From: Dipteris shenzhenensis
Taxonomy: Eukaryota > Polypodiophyta > Polypodiopsida > Gleicheniales
NCBI GenBank assembly: GCA_047967505.1
Contig: CM106540.1
Direction: 5' to 3' (one strand)
DNA: 64,000 nt
Positions 1 through 10,901 of this stretch are shown piece after piece; position 1 is the stretch's first letter; each line of letters starts with the position of its first letter. The notes beneath the pieces were generated by a model. The model was not told where the DNA came from. It did not search any database and was given only the letters and a program-made list of their open reading frames with translations. Position numbers and translations under genes: made by a program.

Positions 1-2
1 GC

Positions 3-368
3 AAGGGAAACATTGATTTCGACTTTTGGAGCAAAATCTGCCACTGCAGTAGGTTTGGCTCCGGTAGTGCATACTTGAGTGGTTGGGTTTCAGTCTTCTG
101 TGTGTTCAACACGAAGGGTACCTGGCAGGCAGACAAGTTCAGTCTTGGAAACAAGAATCTGGACTTTCCGGTCATAGACACTGGTGCCATACCTCCTGGT
201 TACCTTACAGTGGATGTGTTAGTTGATGACAACGGAATGGAATATAAGACCCTCATGTTTTCTGGTCACATGGGTTATGTAATTGTGGACGAGAGGAAGG
301 GGATTGCTCCCAAGCTGTCATGGGCAATTGTTCTCAAGGAGCAATCCAGCGAGGAAAGCTCCAAGTAG
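3..368 (+). CDS. DUF4419-family protein, C-terminal part (5' end outside window)
   Basis: An open frame enters from the left edge and runs to a TAG at 366-368, about 121 codons. It has the features I associate with the C-terminus of DUF4419 proteins: an acidic-aromatic DFDFW start, a Gly/Ser-rich turn, then LSGWVSVFCVFN, the segment IPPGYLTVDVLVDDNG and a terminal SWAIV strand. The molecular function of this family is not established, so none is assigned. The true start lies upstream, because the frame is open from the first bases. The last codons (EQSSEESSK) form a short charged tail. No frameshift or stop is seen, so this may be the last exon of a live gene. The family call is from memory of the motif pattern, without a profile search. 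Confidence 0.72.
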   Translation, partial: KGNIDFDFWSKICHCSRFGSGSAYLSGWVSVFCVFNTKGTWQADKFSLGNKNLDFPVIDTGAIPPGYLTVDVLVDDNGMEYKTLMFSGHMGYVIVDERKGIAPKLSWAIVLKEQSSEESSK

Positions 369-849
369 GCAAGGAGCTGTATTTGCTACCCTGATAAGAA
401 TCCATCCCACTATATTACAACCGCTCTTTCTATCCATCCTATTACTCTCCAGTCCACAGGTCTGCCGATCATCACTTTTTCTGCAGCCATGTTCGAATTG
501 AGGTGTCCAGCTAACGGGCAACCTTAAGATAGTATCAAGCTGTGATCAAACCAGTGAACAATGCAACCCATCAGCTAATCAATGGGGATGCAGCCTGTAC
601 ACTTGGAGCTTTATGCTGTTCTCAAACTTGTTGTTATGTTCTTTGCTGCTTTTATGTCTATATGGAACAATAATGTGACTGCTACATTTAGAGTTTTATC
701 AATGGTACTTGACAGTTGTAAACATTTGATCGACAGGATTTGCAATCACTGAACTTTTTATTGGATGCAATGAATCGGCAGATGCAGAAGTGTAAACTGA
801 TGCGAATTGCACCTGAAATGCTTGCGCTTATGTCTGGTGTCAGGATTCA
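369..849. other. 3' flank of the DUF4419 gene, probable 3' UTR
   Basis: AT-moderate DNA with no open frame of note follows the DUF4419 stop. It is probably the 3' UTR plus downstream flank. It continues after the nested LINE block at 10,939, because the 15-bp target duplication joins the two sides. No clear polyadenylation signal was chosen. Confidence 0.45.
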
Positions 850-864
850 CGATTTCAAAGATTT
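850..864. repeat. Left target-site duplication of the outer LINE
   Basis: CGATTTCAAAGATTT directly precedes the poly-T (minus-strand poly-A) end of the outer LINE. It matches CGATTTTAAAGATTT at 10,924-10,938 with one mismatch. Confidence 0.85.
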
Positions 865-1736
865 TTTTTTTTTCGAAAAACTGCAATTATATTAAAATGG
901 AAGAAAAGACAAAGATTACAGCGCTGCCCTGAAGCAAAGTCAACAACCCCAACGTGCTGGGGGGATTACCAAAGGGAAGTCCTATTCAAAAGGGAGGTGC
1001 AACTGTCTCTCATCTAAAGAGGATTTTGCTAGCAGTCTACAGCAAGCTTAAGATCTGATTTTTGAGTAGTGACAGGGCTACGAGGATTTCTTCCTGTTTG
1101 ACCCGGTTCTCCTCCATATGAGCCAACTTGGGATCTTGTTCTTTGTACGTGTGGCATTTCATCTTCTGCTCCAGGGCCTGCATCTTCTTCCTTACCTCTT
1201 TGAAAGAGTCTTCAATCTGCTTACAAATGTCATGGATTAGAGGATGCAGTATATCTTTATGAGTATCTTGAAAGAGCATTTCGTTACGGCTAATCCAAAC
1301 ATTCCACAAGTAGGCTGCTCTTATACTATTCCAAAGAGTTGTTGGCAATCCATAGATTTCTCCTAGAAGGAGTTCCTTAGCTGAAATAGAAGAAGGATGG
1401 ATGTAGGACATGAGTTTGTTAAACAAACCAATTTAGTGCGGGAATGTTAAAGCTGCATCCCATAAACAAATGTTGGAGGGATTCATTTTTAGTTTTGCAG
1501 CGGCAACATTTACCATCTGCCTTTCCTATCCTTAAAGCCCTCATGGAGGTCCACACAGCATGATGTAAGATTAACCAAAGCAGGCAAGACTTTTTGGGGC
1601 TGATGTCCCTTTTCCAGCAGTTGCTGAACCTAAATTCTCATTGTCTTACATTCCAATTGATTTTCCATCGTCTATTAAGTTTAAATTGAAGACTGGAATT
1701 CAATTTATGAAGAGGGGGGAGGGGGAGAAGCTGACT
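865..1736 (-). pseudogene. Outer LINE ORF2, C-terminal zinc-binding part and 3' end
   Basis: The minus strand encodes a zf-RVT region: KKSCLLWLILHHAVW, then a C-x2-C pair followed by ESLQHLFMGC, around 1,440-1,600. It is followed by the usual C-terminal segment with AAYLWNVWISRNEMLF in the frame ending at 1,037. At least two stops interrupt it: a TGA at about 1,643 where a Trp would be expected, and a TAA near 1,436. The 3' untranslated part occupies about 865-1,036. It is a dead fragment, continuous with 8,564-10,901. Confidence 0.8.
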
Positions 1737-1751
1737 CCCTTGTTGCCATTT
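1737..1751. repeat. Left target-site duplication of the inner LINE
   Basis: CCCTTGTTGCCATTT abuts the poly-T end of the inner LINE. It matches CCCTTATTGCCATTT at 8,564-8,578 with one mismatch. Both copies lie inside the outer LINE ORF2. Confidence 0.85.
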
Positions 1752-1858
1752 TTTTTTTTGCGCAAAAAGTAGTGCTAGTTATATTACTTGAAAGTGAGAG
1801 TACAAGAAGGCCTGAAGGCCAGCGGGCTGTAATCACAAAACAGATTCAGCCCGAGAAG

Positions 1859-3695
1859 TCAAAAAGCTAAATACAAGCCTCCTAGGGCATAATCATCGGA
1901 GAGTGGACAAATAGCCACGGTGGAGGGGCATAATGCCACTGAAGACTCTGAGTGGAGTGTTGGAAGAATAGCTCCCGGTGGTCCCAGTCGCGAAGGAAAC
2001 GTCGTCTCTTTTCCTTCCCTGCCCAAGATTCTCCCTGAATCTGATCCCACTGACCCTTGAGCGTGTGAATGATCATGCTCCAGATATTTGCGAGGGTCTG
2101 GGTGGTAGAAGAAGTCTGAGCTCCTACAGTCTGCGCGCATCTGGAAGTCTAGATATGCCAACCTGTGATGCTCCCTATGATCTCCCAAACTGGGTGCTGA
2201 GGTGTCGCTCCTGCATCTGTCTCTGTCAAATGCCACGGGAAGCTGTCCATGTATGCCCAAGTGGCCTACGTGATGAAAAAGACGGGATCGTGTCTAGAGA
2301 ACTCATAGGCCAAGTGATGTCCCGGCTCAGTGCTGCACCAACAAACGGCTCCCCAAGTGATCGGTCCTAGCTCGGGTGTAGCCCTAGCTAAGATCCCCAT
2401 GATTCCCTTCCAAACCGTCTGCGTGTGGGAGCAGCTCCAAAGGCAATGCTTCAGGGACTCCTCCTCCTGAAGACACATCTGACAATGCCCCTCCTGCCCC
2501 ATCTCTCTCAGCCAGCTACCAACTGGAAGCCCCTTGTGTGCCACCATCCAAAGGAAGTAGGAGATCTTCCTCGGATGCCAACTGGCCCAAAGAGTCTTCC
2601 AGAAGGTGCGAAGAAAGACCAAGGATATCCCCTGGGCATACCACCTATGTGCCTGTGTGGGTAGCCCATGCTGGAGAGCCCCAAGAGCACGCCGGCCTGT
2701 GCGTGTACTGTAAGAAAAGAAGGGGGTAGGGTTCTCTGAGGTCTCCGATGGTGGCCAAAGCCACTCCCTTGGGTCCCACTCCACCTCTGACAAGGAAAGG
2801 CCCTCCCATATCCAGAGTCTCCAATCCTGGTCCTGCATAATCAGGGGGTCTATATGCCAAGTCTTCCCTTGCAGCCCTACAATGCGAAGGCACTGCCAGG
2901 GAAGCTGGGGGTCGATCACGGCCTCTCTGCTCTGTAGGCGACTGTCATAAGTGATGGAGAAGAAATGTACCGAAGAATTCGAGAAGAGGCCTGCCACCAC
3001 CAAAGGAATGCCTCGTGGAGTGAACTGTCCTAGCCACCTCTCATCCTCGGGAAAAGCTGTCCGGTGCCTACGGGAATCCTCCAACATGCAGGGATGGCAG
3101 CATCAATCTTCGCTCGCCGAGCCTAGATCCCACGTGCCATACCTACTGTTGCTGCCAGCTCGCCTGGGCTCATCCTACTGTAGACGTCCCTCCAAACCCA
3201 GAACGAGCGTGCGGGCCCATGCACCCAGAGTGCCCAAGGGATATGGGATCTCTCTCCAAGCTGACGACCTGTATCATCTGTCACCTGGCTGCTCCAGATC
3301 AAGGGCTGTCTGTCTGTCTCCTCTCGGCAGCTAGGGGGAACCTGAGAAAGGCTGTGTCGCAGCTTCCTCCATACCGAGATGAGGCTACGGAGGAAAGGGG
3401 AATGGGGCTGAGTCAAAGGAGCTGAAGTGAAGATCCATCTAATGGAAGGCTGCCAAACACCCCCTCTCTGGGGAGTACACCCACTGAGACCATGCTGTAG
3501 CAAGAGCTTCCACGTCTGTCCTCCTGGGGTTAGACCGTGAATGACTAGCTTGCCAAGAAGTGCCTGACTCTGCAGCTCTGGATCTATAATGCCAAGGCCG
3601 CCCTCTGCCTGGGGAAGAATGACCGTCTGCCAAGCGACCCTAGCTCTGGTGGTGCCGGAACCGTCTGAACCTGACCATAGGAAGTTCCGCACCAA
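1859..3695 (-). pseudogene. Inner LINE ORF2, post-RT region and zf-RVT domain
   Basis: Three minus-strand frames follow one another. 3,695-3,123 begins VRNFLWSGSDG, the conserved segment after the LINE RT thumb. 3,087-2,266 carries WHPRKISYFLWMVAHKGLP and the zinc-binding CQMCLQEEESLKHCLWSC. The C-terminal tail shifts frame at about 2,266; NIWSMIIHTLKGQW is read from the 2,076-1,882 frame. At least two frameshifts separate the pieces. The zinc-binding module is typical of plant L1 ORF2 C-termini and is thought to help bind nucleic acid. Confidence 0.8.
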
Positions 3696-4004
3696 TCTCC
3701 TCAGCTGGGCTACACAAGACCTCGAAAAACACTAGCAAGAGGCCACATACGAGGTAGTGGCAAGAAGGACCTGGTTGACCACAAGGGCCCTGCCTGCCAA
3801 GGAAAGCCGAGCCGTGCTCTAGAAAGCAAGCTTCCGTCGTATGGAGGCTAGGACCGGTAAGAACTGCTGAGCCGGTGTGATGTCCAGGCCTACCTGGAAT
3901 CCCAGGTAACGTGTCGTCTGTCCTCTAGGGATCCAGCGAAACCCCAAGAAAATACCCCACTGTGAGCTAGCTCCCAAATCTGTAAGAAAAGTGGCTGAAT
4001 TATG

Positions 4005-5164
4005 CTAGTTGATTTTTCCCCCAGCCGCAAGGCAAAAAATCTCTAGGGATAGTCTCACTCGCTCCAGTGACTCGACATCATCCTGCACATATAGAGCTGT
4101 GTCGTCTGCATACTCGAAGTCCAACAACTCGGCATCCTCTTGAATAGGGAGACGCATTCTGCGAAGACCAGTGGTACGAGCTCGAAGAAAGTGTGTCATG
4201 GCCTCCGCAAAAAATAGGAAAAGGTAAGGCGCTAATGGACAGCCGCATTCTCAAAGTCGAGAAGGAGTATGGCAAGGTGCTGGCCATTGTGCTGGGCCCA
4301 TTCCATCGCCTCTGAGAAAGTGAAGATGTTGTCCAAGATGCTGCGATCTTGGACAAAACCAGTCTGGGTGTCATGAATCAAGTCGTGTAGCAAGGGGTGG
4401 ATGCGACTGTTGATCATCTTGGCGAGGATTTTGTAGGCAGTCGGAAGGAGGGTGATTGGGCACCACTGTCGGATCTCCTGGTGGTCCCCCCCTTTGGGGA
4501 TGAGGCAAATCAGGCCTATCGCAAGGCTCTCTGGCATCTGCCCACTAGAGAAGATGTGCTGGAAGGCTGCGAGCAAGGGTCGGTGGATCTGCTCCCAAAA
4601 GGTGGTGAAGAAAGCTCTAGAGAGGCCATCCTCACCTGGGCATTTCTGCCCATCAATAGCACTCACCGCATCCTGCAACTCCGCAACAGTGAAAGGAGCG
4701 AGAAGGGTGTCGCTCATGCTGGGCTGCATGAGTCTCGGTATAGACCTCCACACCTCCTCTCTGCAAATGCGACCACGAGGGTCTGGGGGCTCCTGCTGGA
4801 ATAATGATCTGTAAAAGTCTGTCGCCAAGTCCTGGACCTCATCTTGATCTGTCCTGACACTACCATCCTGCGTCCTAAGGGAACGGAGCTGCTCCCCTGC
4901 TGACCTGTGTCCATGAGTCCTAAAGAACTCGTTACACATCGTGTCGCCTTTCCTAGCCCAGAAGGACTTGGAAGCATGAAATGAAAACTCTGATCGATGC
5001 TGGGTAATCTCCTCTAGCATGGCTCGGGCCCGAACCTCCTGCTGTCTGAGCCCCTCAAAGCCAGGAGAGGAGTGCTGCATCCTCTGAATCGAGGCGAGAT
5101 CACGTTTGAGACCCCTCTCCCGTGCCCAACACCGCTGTCTGACCGAATCGCCTCCTACTGGCAA
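4005..5164 (-). pseudogene. Inner LINE ORF2, reverse transcriptase with an internal deletion
   Basis: The 5,164-4,232 frame covers the linker and RT fingers, with KCPGEDGL, LIPKGGDHQEIRQW (usual RP replaced), ITLLPTAYKILAKMI, QTGFVQDRSILDNI and the palm strand LLLDFE. Directly after LLLDFE the frame breaks, and the sequence resumes at GCPLAPYLFLFFAEA, then the catalytic FEYADDTAL in the 4,199-4,005 frame. The residues usually found between the first palm aspartate motif and GCPLAP, about 60 codons, are missing. This is one deletion junction at about 4,240-4,250. Reverse transcription activity is therefore lost. Confidence 0.85.
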
Positions 5165-6013
5165 ATGCGGCTAGACTTAGCAAGCGCCTGAGCTACCTGT
5201 GCTGCCAAATCCCTGGTGGGGTCCCACTCCTGCTCCCAAAGGTCCACTATCCTGTTGTGAACCGCTGCTCTGGTGTATATGGAATCTGGGATTCGGCATG
5301 AGTGTGGAGGTGAGGACTGAGAGGCTGAATCTAGGACTAGGATGACTGAGGCATGGTCTGAAAGTGTCGTCCCTGGAACCGCTCCTGACTCTCCTCCTCT
5401 ACCAAGCACCCAATCACTAACATAAAAACGGTCCAGCCGCTCTAGGAGTCTGCCTCCCTCCCTCCTGTAGCCCCCAATCTGCCTGCTCTGCCTGAGCTAT
5501 ACCGAGGAACTCTGGGCCCCTTCCCTGCTGATCCTCTAAGGTCTCAAGGTTGTTAAAGTCCCCTCCTACAATCCAAGAGTCCATCTCTGGCAACAGGTCT
5601 ATCAAGGATCTCAAAAAAAAGGATCTACGTCTGAGATTAGTCGGTGCGTAGATATTGAGGATACCGATGCGGGATCCCTCAATATGCAGGCCCACCCAAA
5701 GCGCACGTCCTGGGATCAAAGTGCCAAAACCAAACACATGTTGAACTAGAGAAGTGTCGATGGAGGTACAGACACCCCCGCTTCTCCCATCCTCGCCAAT
5801 CGAAGGTTCCCAGTAAGTGTGGGAGTGTCTTGTGAGGACCTTCCCACAAATACTGGTCTAAGATGCCGAAAGCTTGTGTTCCTGTAGTAGGAGCACATCT
5901 ACCTTTCCCACCAAGGCTGGCTGGAGCTCCTGTCTGAGCACCATCTTCCTGGGGCCACAGGTGTCTGATGAGTGGAACCCGTTAACGTTCCAAGAGATAA
6001 TGCGTAAACTCAT
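5155..6013 (-). pseudogene. Inner LINE ORF2 N-terminus, AP-type endonuclease
   Basis: The start is the ATG at 6,013-6,011, giving MSLRIISWNVNG, the classic N-terminal strand of LINE EEP endonucleases (metal-binding Asn). LLLQEHKL follows, with the catalytic Glu. The 5,737-5,417 frame carries LNIYAPTN and WIVGGDFNN, and 5,409-5,155 carries LSDHASVIL, the terminal SDH motif. Frames break at about 5,860 (in-frame TAG) and near 5,410. The enzyme nicks target DNA to prime reverse transcription. All main motifs are recognisable but no continuous frame remains. Confidence 0.85.
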
Positions 6014-6039
6014 GAGGAGGAAAGGTGGGCCACAAACAG

Positions 6040-7878
6040 CTATCTGCTTGCGGTCGAGGTCGAAGTGGTCGGGGGATGTCCTATGTGGAGGCAGAGGCGC
6101 TTCTGTGAAGGTTTCGAAGGGGATGTCGGATCATCGGACCCATCCTCTAAAACCTTCAGCAGAGGGGAAAGGCCCTTCATCCCGTGGTGGTAAGCTCTCT
6201 CTAACCAGCTCGATGCCTCTGCTAGGGAGATGCCATAGAAGCCCGCAACCTCTGAAGTCCTCCAAGGACGAAGCCCATCCGCGTAGGCCCACTCCAACGG
6301 TGGCCTAATAATGACCAGGAGTCGAAAACGTTTGGCGCTGTGGCGCCAGCGCAGACGAGCATCACCCTCCTGCCACTGCTGCTGAAGAAGCTCCGCTGCT
6401 GTGCTACCAATCCAGTCCTGCACCTGCTCCTGGGTCTGGTCTCATATCGTCTCCCAAACATTTTCATTCGTCCAATGCTCACTCCCTTCACTGGAAATAG
6501 TGAAGGAATAGCTAGGACCATCGTGCGGAGCCAGAATGGACACCTTACCCTCCGCCCCCTTGCGGAGGAAGAAGATGTTGATGTCTAGGCATGCGGGAAA
6601 GGAGCCAATACCCGCTGCATCCAAGTAGTCCCAAGGACCTGCTCGGTAGAACTCCAATGGAAGAGCTCTAGGAGTAGCCCTTGGGCTTGGGGATGAAGAT
6701 GAGGAGTCTAAACCGGAGGGAGGGGAGCTGGCCACCTGTGGGGAAGAGCCTCTCCCCGGCGTCGGGCCCGGAGGGATCGACGAGGATGATGTCTGTGCTA
6801 GCTTCGGGACTACAGGTGGTGCAGGTGGAGGAGGGGGGGGGGATTCCTTCTGTATCATGCTCGAGGAAGAGAGAGGCACGGAAGCCACTGGTGCGGGAGG
6901 GGAACCTGGAGGGGGTGGGGGTTGGAGAATTGAGGAGGGGCGAGGGCGGAATGAGGGCTGAGGGGGAGGCTGGCTGACCTTCTCCTTACCCTTCTCCTTC
7001 CCCTTACCAGATTGCTGATGGGTAGGGATCATCTGAGGGGGCTCTTGCTGTGGCTGGGAAGGTTTTTTGGAGCCTGCTATGTTGCCCTTCCGTTTTTGTT
7101 TGACTTCCGTCCAGCCTTCCCCTTCGGGAGGGGATGCCGCTGACTGGAGCGGAGTATCCTGAATTGCCTGACTCGGGGCCTTCTGAGGTTCCGTACTCGT
7201 GAAGCGAGGACATGAGCGAGCCTGGTGCTTGAAGCTGTGGCATCTCAGACACTAGTTTGGGCGACTAGTGACCAGAATGCACTGCGTCACCACACGTGTG
7301 TCTGTCTCTATCTCGAACTCCGAGGGGATGCTCTACGGATCAAGGACTACCACTTTGACACGTGGCACCCCTTGGGCTACCACTGCATCAATGTAGGTGT
7401 CCTGCATAGGCCAACCAAAGTGCGCCCCCAGGTCCTTGATGATCGGCGGTTGCGAGACCTAGGAAGACGAGGGTAATTGGCTGTCGAGGAATACGAAAGC
7501 GGGCGTCGAAGTCCGCTACACTGAAGCCCTTGTACCAAGGGACCATGAGAATGATCTTCCCACCCACCGAGGTAGGGGATCGTCTGACCATGTCGCTCGT
7601 AGCCTGTGCTGAGGAGAGCTTAAGCCAGAAAATGCCATGTCCCATGAGTACAACCTCCTCAATGTGACTATCCTCGAGGTAGAGGGTGGACTGCAGCCAG
7701 TCCCTGATGTCTGCTCGTGAAGGGGAGTAGCCAATGACCCTCCCATAAACTGATGTCTGGGAGAAGTCCGTGGCGGCCTGCTTCACCAAGGAGACCTGGT
7801 GCTCTGTCAAAGTGATGCGATAGGCTGATGGAGGGGGGGGTTCGTCTGGGCCACCAGTTCCGGGCACGTAGCCGCCAT
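6040..7878 (-). pseudogene. Inner LINE ORF1, gag-like (DUF4283, CCHC knuckle, Pro-rich tail)
   Basis: The 7,867-7,388 frame has the DUF4283 pattern of plant LINE ORF1: a W-x-L-aliphatic region, GHGIFWLKLSS, then GGKIILMVPWYKGF. A CX2CX4HX4C zinc knuckle is encoded at 7,210-7,251 on the minus strand (C-LR-C-HSFK-H-QARS-C), in another frame. The 7,032-6,442 frame is extremely rich in Pro and Ser. The 6,423-6,040 frame ends with TAG at 6,040. A poly-C run near 7,830 and other short indels explain the frame changes. ORF1 proteins bind the LINE RNA to form the RNP. A possible ATG is at 7,878. Confidence 0.75.
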
Positions 7879-8563
7879 ATCGCTTGACTAACTGCGAACT
7901 CCCAAGGTGGGGAAGGAAAGGAAGATGAAGGGGGAGGAATGGGAAGCGATGCGCGAGCGGAGAGGGTAGGTAAGGTGAGGTGAGGTGAGGTGAGGTGAGG
8001 GGAGGTGAGGTGAGGCGAGGGTAGGGTGAGGTGAGTGGAAAGGGAGGTGAGGTGGGAAAAAAAAAAAAGTGAGGTGAGGTGAGGGGAGGTGAGGTGAGGC
8101 GAGGGTAGGGTGAGGTGAGTGGAAAGGACGTCGGGTGAGGTGAGTGGAGAGGGAGTGAGTTGGGCTGAGCGGCGAGGGTGGGGGCGAGGAACGACGGGTG
8201 AGGCAGGTGGGTGGGGAAGCGAGGAGCGGAAGGGGGTGGGGAGCGTGGAGCAGGCGGGTGGGAGGCAAGAGTGGAGCGAAAAGGGGGGTGGGTAGCGTGG
8301 AGCGAAGCGGGTGAGCGGGAGGGTGGGGGCGTGGAGCGGAGAGGGTGGGGAGTGACAAGCGGAGGGGTTGTGAGGAGTGGGGGAGGAGAGTGTGGCGGAG
8401 AGAAGGGGGAGTGTGGAGGAGAGGGGGTGGCTGGCTGCGCGGCAGCAGCCAGCGGAAGGAGGGGGAGGGGCCGCGCAGACGGTGAGGGGGAGGTAGACGG
8501 GGAGCGACGGGGAGGGAGGGAGCTTGCAGGAGCTGCAGGTTGATCATTTGTTTACAAAGATGC
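7879..8563 (-). promoter_or_regulatory. Inner LINE 5' UTR / presumed internal promoter, C-rich with minisatellite
   Basis: The plus strand is almost purely G/A-rich (the element's sense strand is C/T-rich). It is built from GTGAG and GGTGA repeats. A block of about 60-75 bp occurs twice (7,976-8,044 and 8,069-8,128), separated by a run of A. It lies between the 5' TSD and ORF1, where L1 elements carry an internal promoter; promoter function is inferred. A minus-strand open frame spans most of it, but the composition (Pro, Ser, His, Leu only) shows it is not a real protein. Confidence 0.55.
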
Positions 8564-8578
8564 CCCTTATTGCCATTT
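8564..8578. repeat. Right target-site duplication of the inner LINE
   Basis: CCCTTATTGCCATTT pairs with 1,737-1,751. The single G/A difference creates, on the minus strand, the stop codon that ends the outer LINE frame at 8,567. Confidence 0.85.
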
Positions 8579-10901
8579 AAAAGACTGAATTTTGAATTCT
8601 CCTTTGAAGTGGATCCTTGCTGCCCTGGAGTCCCAAAGGTCTATCTTTTCTTGCACAAGAAGATAATCAGAGTTAGACAATTTAAATAGACTTTTAAGAC
8701 TCCTTTTATCCTTCCATCTCCTATTGGCATAATCCCATATGTGTCCCCAGAGCCGAATGCCCTTCTTGTGCAGTTTATAAGCATGTTTCAGATCTCTAGA
8801 GAAGAAGTTCTCAAGTTGAGTGCTGAACCAAACAGAGTCCAAGTGGGCCCATGAGCAAATGTGATTGGAGTATCTTTTGAGGATAAGTTGCCCTTTGAAC
8901 TTGTCCCAAGAGTTCCAAATCCCCTTCACCAATTGGGAGTCTTTCAGAGTGATTTTGAGAGGGCTGCAGATGAGGGGGATAGTGTCCAAATTTTTCCAGG
9001 TAGGGTAGTCCTTCAGTCTAAATTCCATGTTGTGGCTATGGAGCAAAAGGGACCAGCTGTCATTAGGGGAGAGAAGACTTCTGATGATCCATTTAGCAGC
9101 CATCCTGTCAGATAGCTCACAAAGGTTAGGGATCCGAAGGCCTCCCTTCTCTTTGGGAGTGGTGCATAATTCCCAGGCCACTTTGGGTAGTTTGTAGATG
9201 CTCCCGTCTCCACTCCACAAGAAGTTCCTGCACAATCTATCAAAGGACTTTAGGTCAGCATTAGAAGGCCTCCAACAGGAGAGGAAATATATGGTGGCAG
9301 GAATCACTATGTGTTTGAGGACCAGAACTCTAGAGGCCATGTTGAATTACATCCCTTTCCACTTGTCGAGCTTGGCTTTCAGCTTGTCAAGGACCCACTC
9401 CCATCTTTGGTGTATGGAGACACCAAATCCCATCGGGATACCAAGGAGCCTGAAGATATCACCATTCCTAATCATTTTGCAACCTTGTTGCAGGAGCCGG
9501 TCAAGGGGGAGTTTGTTCATAGTCTTGATTCCACTCTTGGAATGGTTAACTTGGCTGCCACTGGCCAAGCAGAAATGGCCAAGCAGAAAGTGCCCAGACA
9601 ATCTCGGAAAGAGGCGATTGATTGGTCATCATTATGGATGAGAGCATTGGTATCATCAGCAACAAGTTGCAGGCAGAGGTTAGTGGGGCTACCGGGAATG
9701 GCAATTCCTTTTAGGACGCCTTGGTCCATCTTTTCCTGGACAAGCCAACCAAGGGCATCAGTAGAGATGGCAAAGAGGAGGGGGGCTAAAGGGCAGCCCT
9801 GCCTGATGGATCTCTTGAGAGGGAAGGGGTTAGACAAAGAACCATTGATGGCAACTCTAGATCTTGCATTGCCAAATAGAACCACGACAAATTTAATAAA
9901 TTTTCTTCCCAATCCCATGTCATGAATGGATTGAAAGATAAAATCCCAGTCCAACCTATCATAAGCCTTGTCAAAGTCAATCTTAAAAAACATAAGTCTT
10001 GGTTGGTAGACTGGGCATGCTCAATACCCTCCCACATGCTGATGATTGCATCAAGAATGTACCTTCCCTTGATAAGCCCCTTCTGTTCCTTTCGGATCCA
10101 GGAGTTTAAGTGGTTGGAGAGTCTTGGAGCCAAGGCTTTGGCATATATCTTGTAAGCAGTGTTAAGACAAGTAATTGGTCTCCAGTTATTAAGAAGGTGT
10201 TTTTCTTCTCTTTTATGAATAAGCTTGATGACTACCTTGTTAACAGAATGAGGGAGAGAGCCATACTTGAGGGACTCATTCCACACCATCAAAAGGGGAG
10301 AAGTAATACAGTCCTGAAAGATTTGGAAGAATTCATTCGGAAGGCCATCAGGGCCTGGACTTTTGCCCTTTTTTAGCAAGTCAATGGTGTACTTGATTTC
10401 AGTTTTGGAGAGGTCCCAGTTGAGAATGTTGTTCAGCTCCTTTGGGACAACAGCTTTTCTACATCGGGCTATAGTAGCCTAGGCCCTGGTCTTCTCAGGA
10501 GAGTAACAAGTATCACTACTGAAAATTTCAGAGAAATAGCTTCTTATGTACTCTTTATTCTCCTCTTGGGAAGAGATGAAGAGACCATCTTTTTTCTGCA
10601 TAAGGAGAAGGAGGTCTCTTCTAGACTTTTGTTTGAGGGTCTGAAACATTTCATTCGAGGGTCTATCGGCTTTACCAGCCCACCAATTCCTAGTGTACTT
10701 CTTAATTTGGTTGCCCTCAATAAGCTCTTCCCTTTTGAGATTAGCCTTGGCTTGAAGGATGTCAGAGAGGACTTCTCGATCTCCAGCAAGCATTCTAGTT
10801 TCAAGGGTTTTGAGGGAGTCATACTTGGCTTTCCTCCTGAGCTGCCTGATTTGTTGGACAGATCTTTTAGTCTCTCTCAGGAATTGCTGGGTTGATTTCA
10901 C
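8567..10901 (-). pseudogene. Outer LINE ORF2, linker, reverse transcriptase and post-RT region
   Basis: Minus-strand frames in order are 10,901-10,479 (linker, with WWAGKADRPSNEMF and MQKKDGLFISSQEE), 10,379-9,786 (KSPGPDGLPNEFF, NNWRPITCLNTAYKI, EQKGLIKGRYILD), 9,993-9,517 (FKIDFDKAYDRLDWDF, SIRQGCPLAPLLF, and VADDT at the catalytic site), 9,601-9,347 (LLGIPMGFGVS) and 9,340-8,567 (LCRNFLWSGDG onward). At least three frameshifts separate them. The aromatic residue before ADD is Val here instead of Phe/Tyr. The endonuclease is absent because the copy is 5'-truncated. Confidence 0.85.

Larger units (their letters stand above)
1752..8563 (-). mobile_element. Inner full-length L1-type LINE (about 6.8 kb)
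   Basis: A complete element lies on the minus strand. From 5' to 3' it has a C-rich 5' UTR with short tandem repeats (7,879-8,563), ORF1 with DUF4283 and CCHC knuckle (6,040-7,878), ORF2 with AP-endonuclease, reverse transcriptase and zf-RVT (1,859-6,013), and a 3' UTR ending in a poly-A tail (poly-T at 1,751-1,759). ORF1 stop and ORF2 start are separated by about 26 nt, a normal plant L1 arrangement. Several frameshifts and an internal deletion in the reverse transcriptase mean it is no longer autonomous. It is more GC-rich than the outer LINE, so it belongs to a different subfamily. Confidence 0.88.

Noticed and set aside
1978-3425. Several plus-strand frames of 60-135 codons
   Set aside because: They are antisense to the LINE ORF2 domains and have no domain of their own.
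8211-8543. 110-codon plus-strand Gly/Arg/Glu-rich frame
   Set aside because: Antisense shadow of the same G-rich minisatellite.
7888-8547. 219-codon minus-strand open frame
   Set aside because: Composition is almost only Pro, Ser, His, Leu, Thr and Arg, from a C-rich minisatellite. It is the LINE 5' UTR, not a protein.
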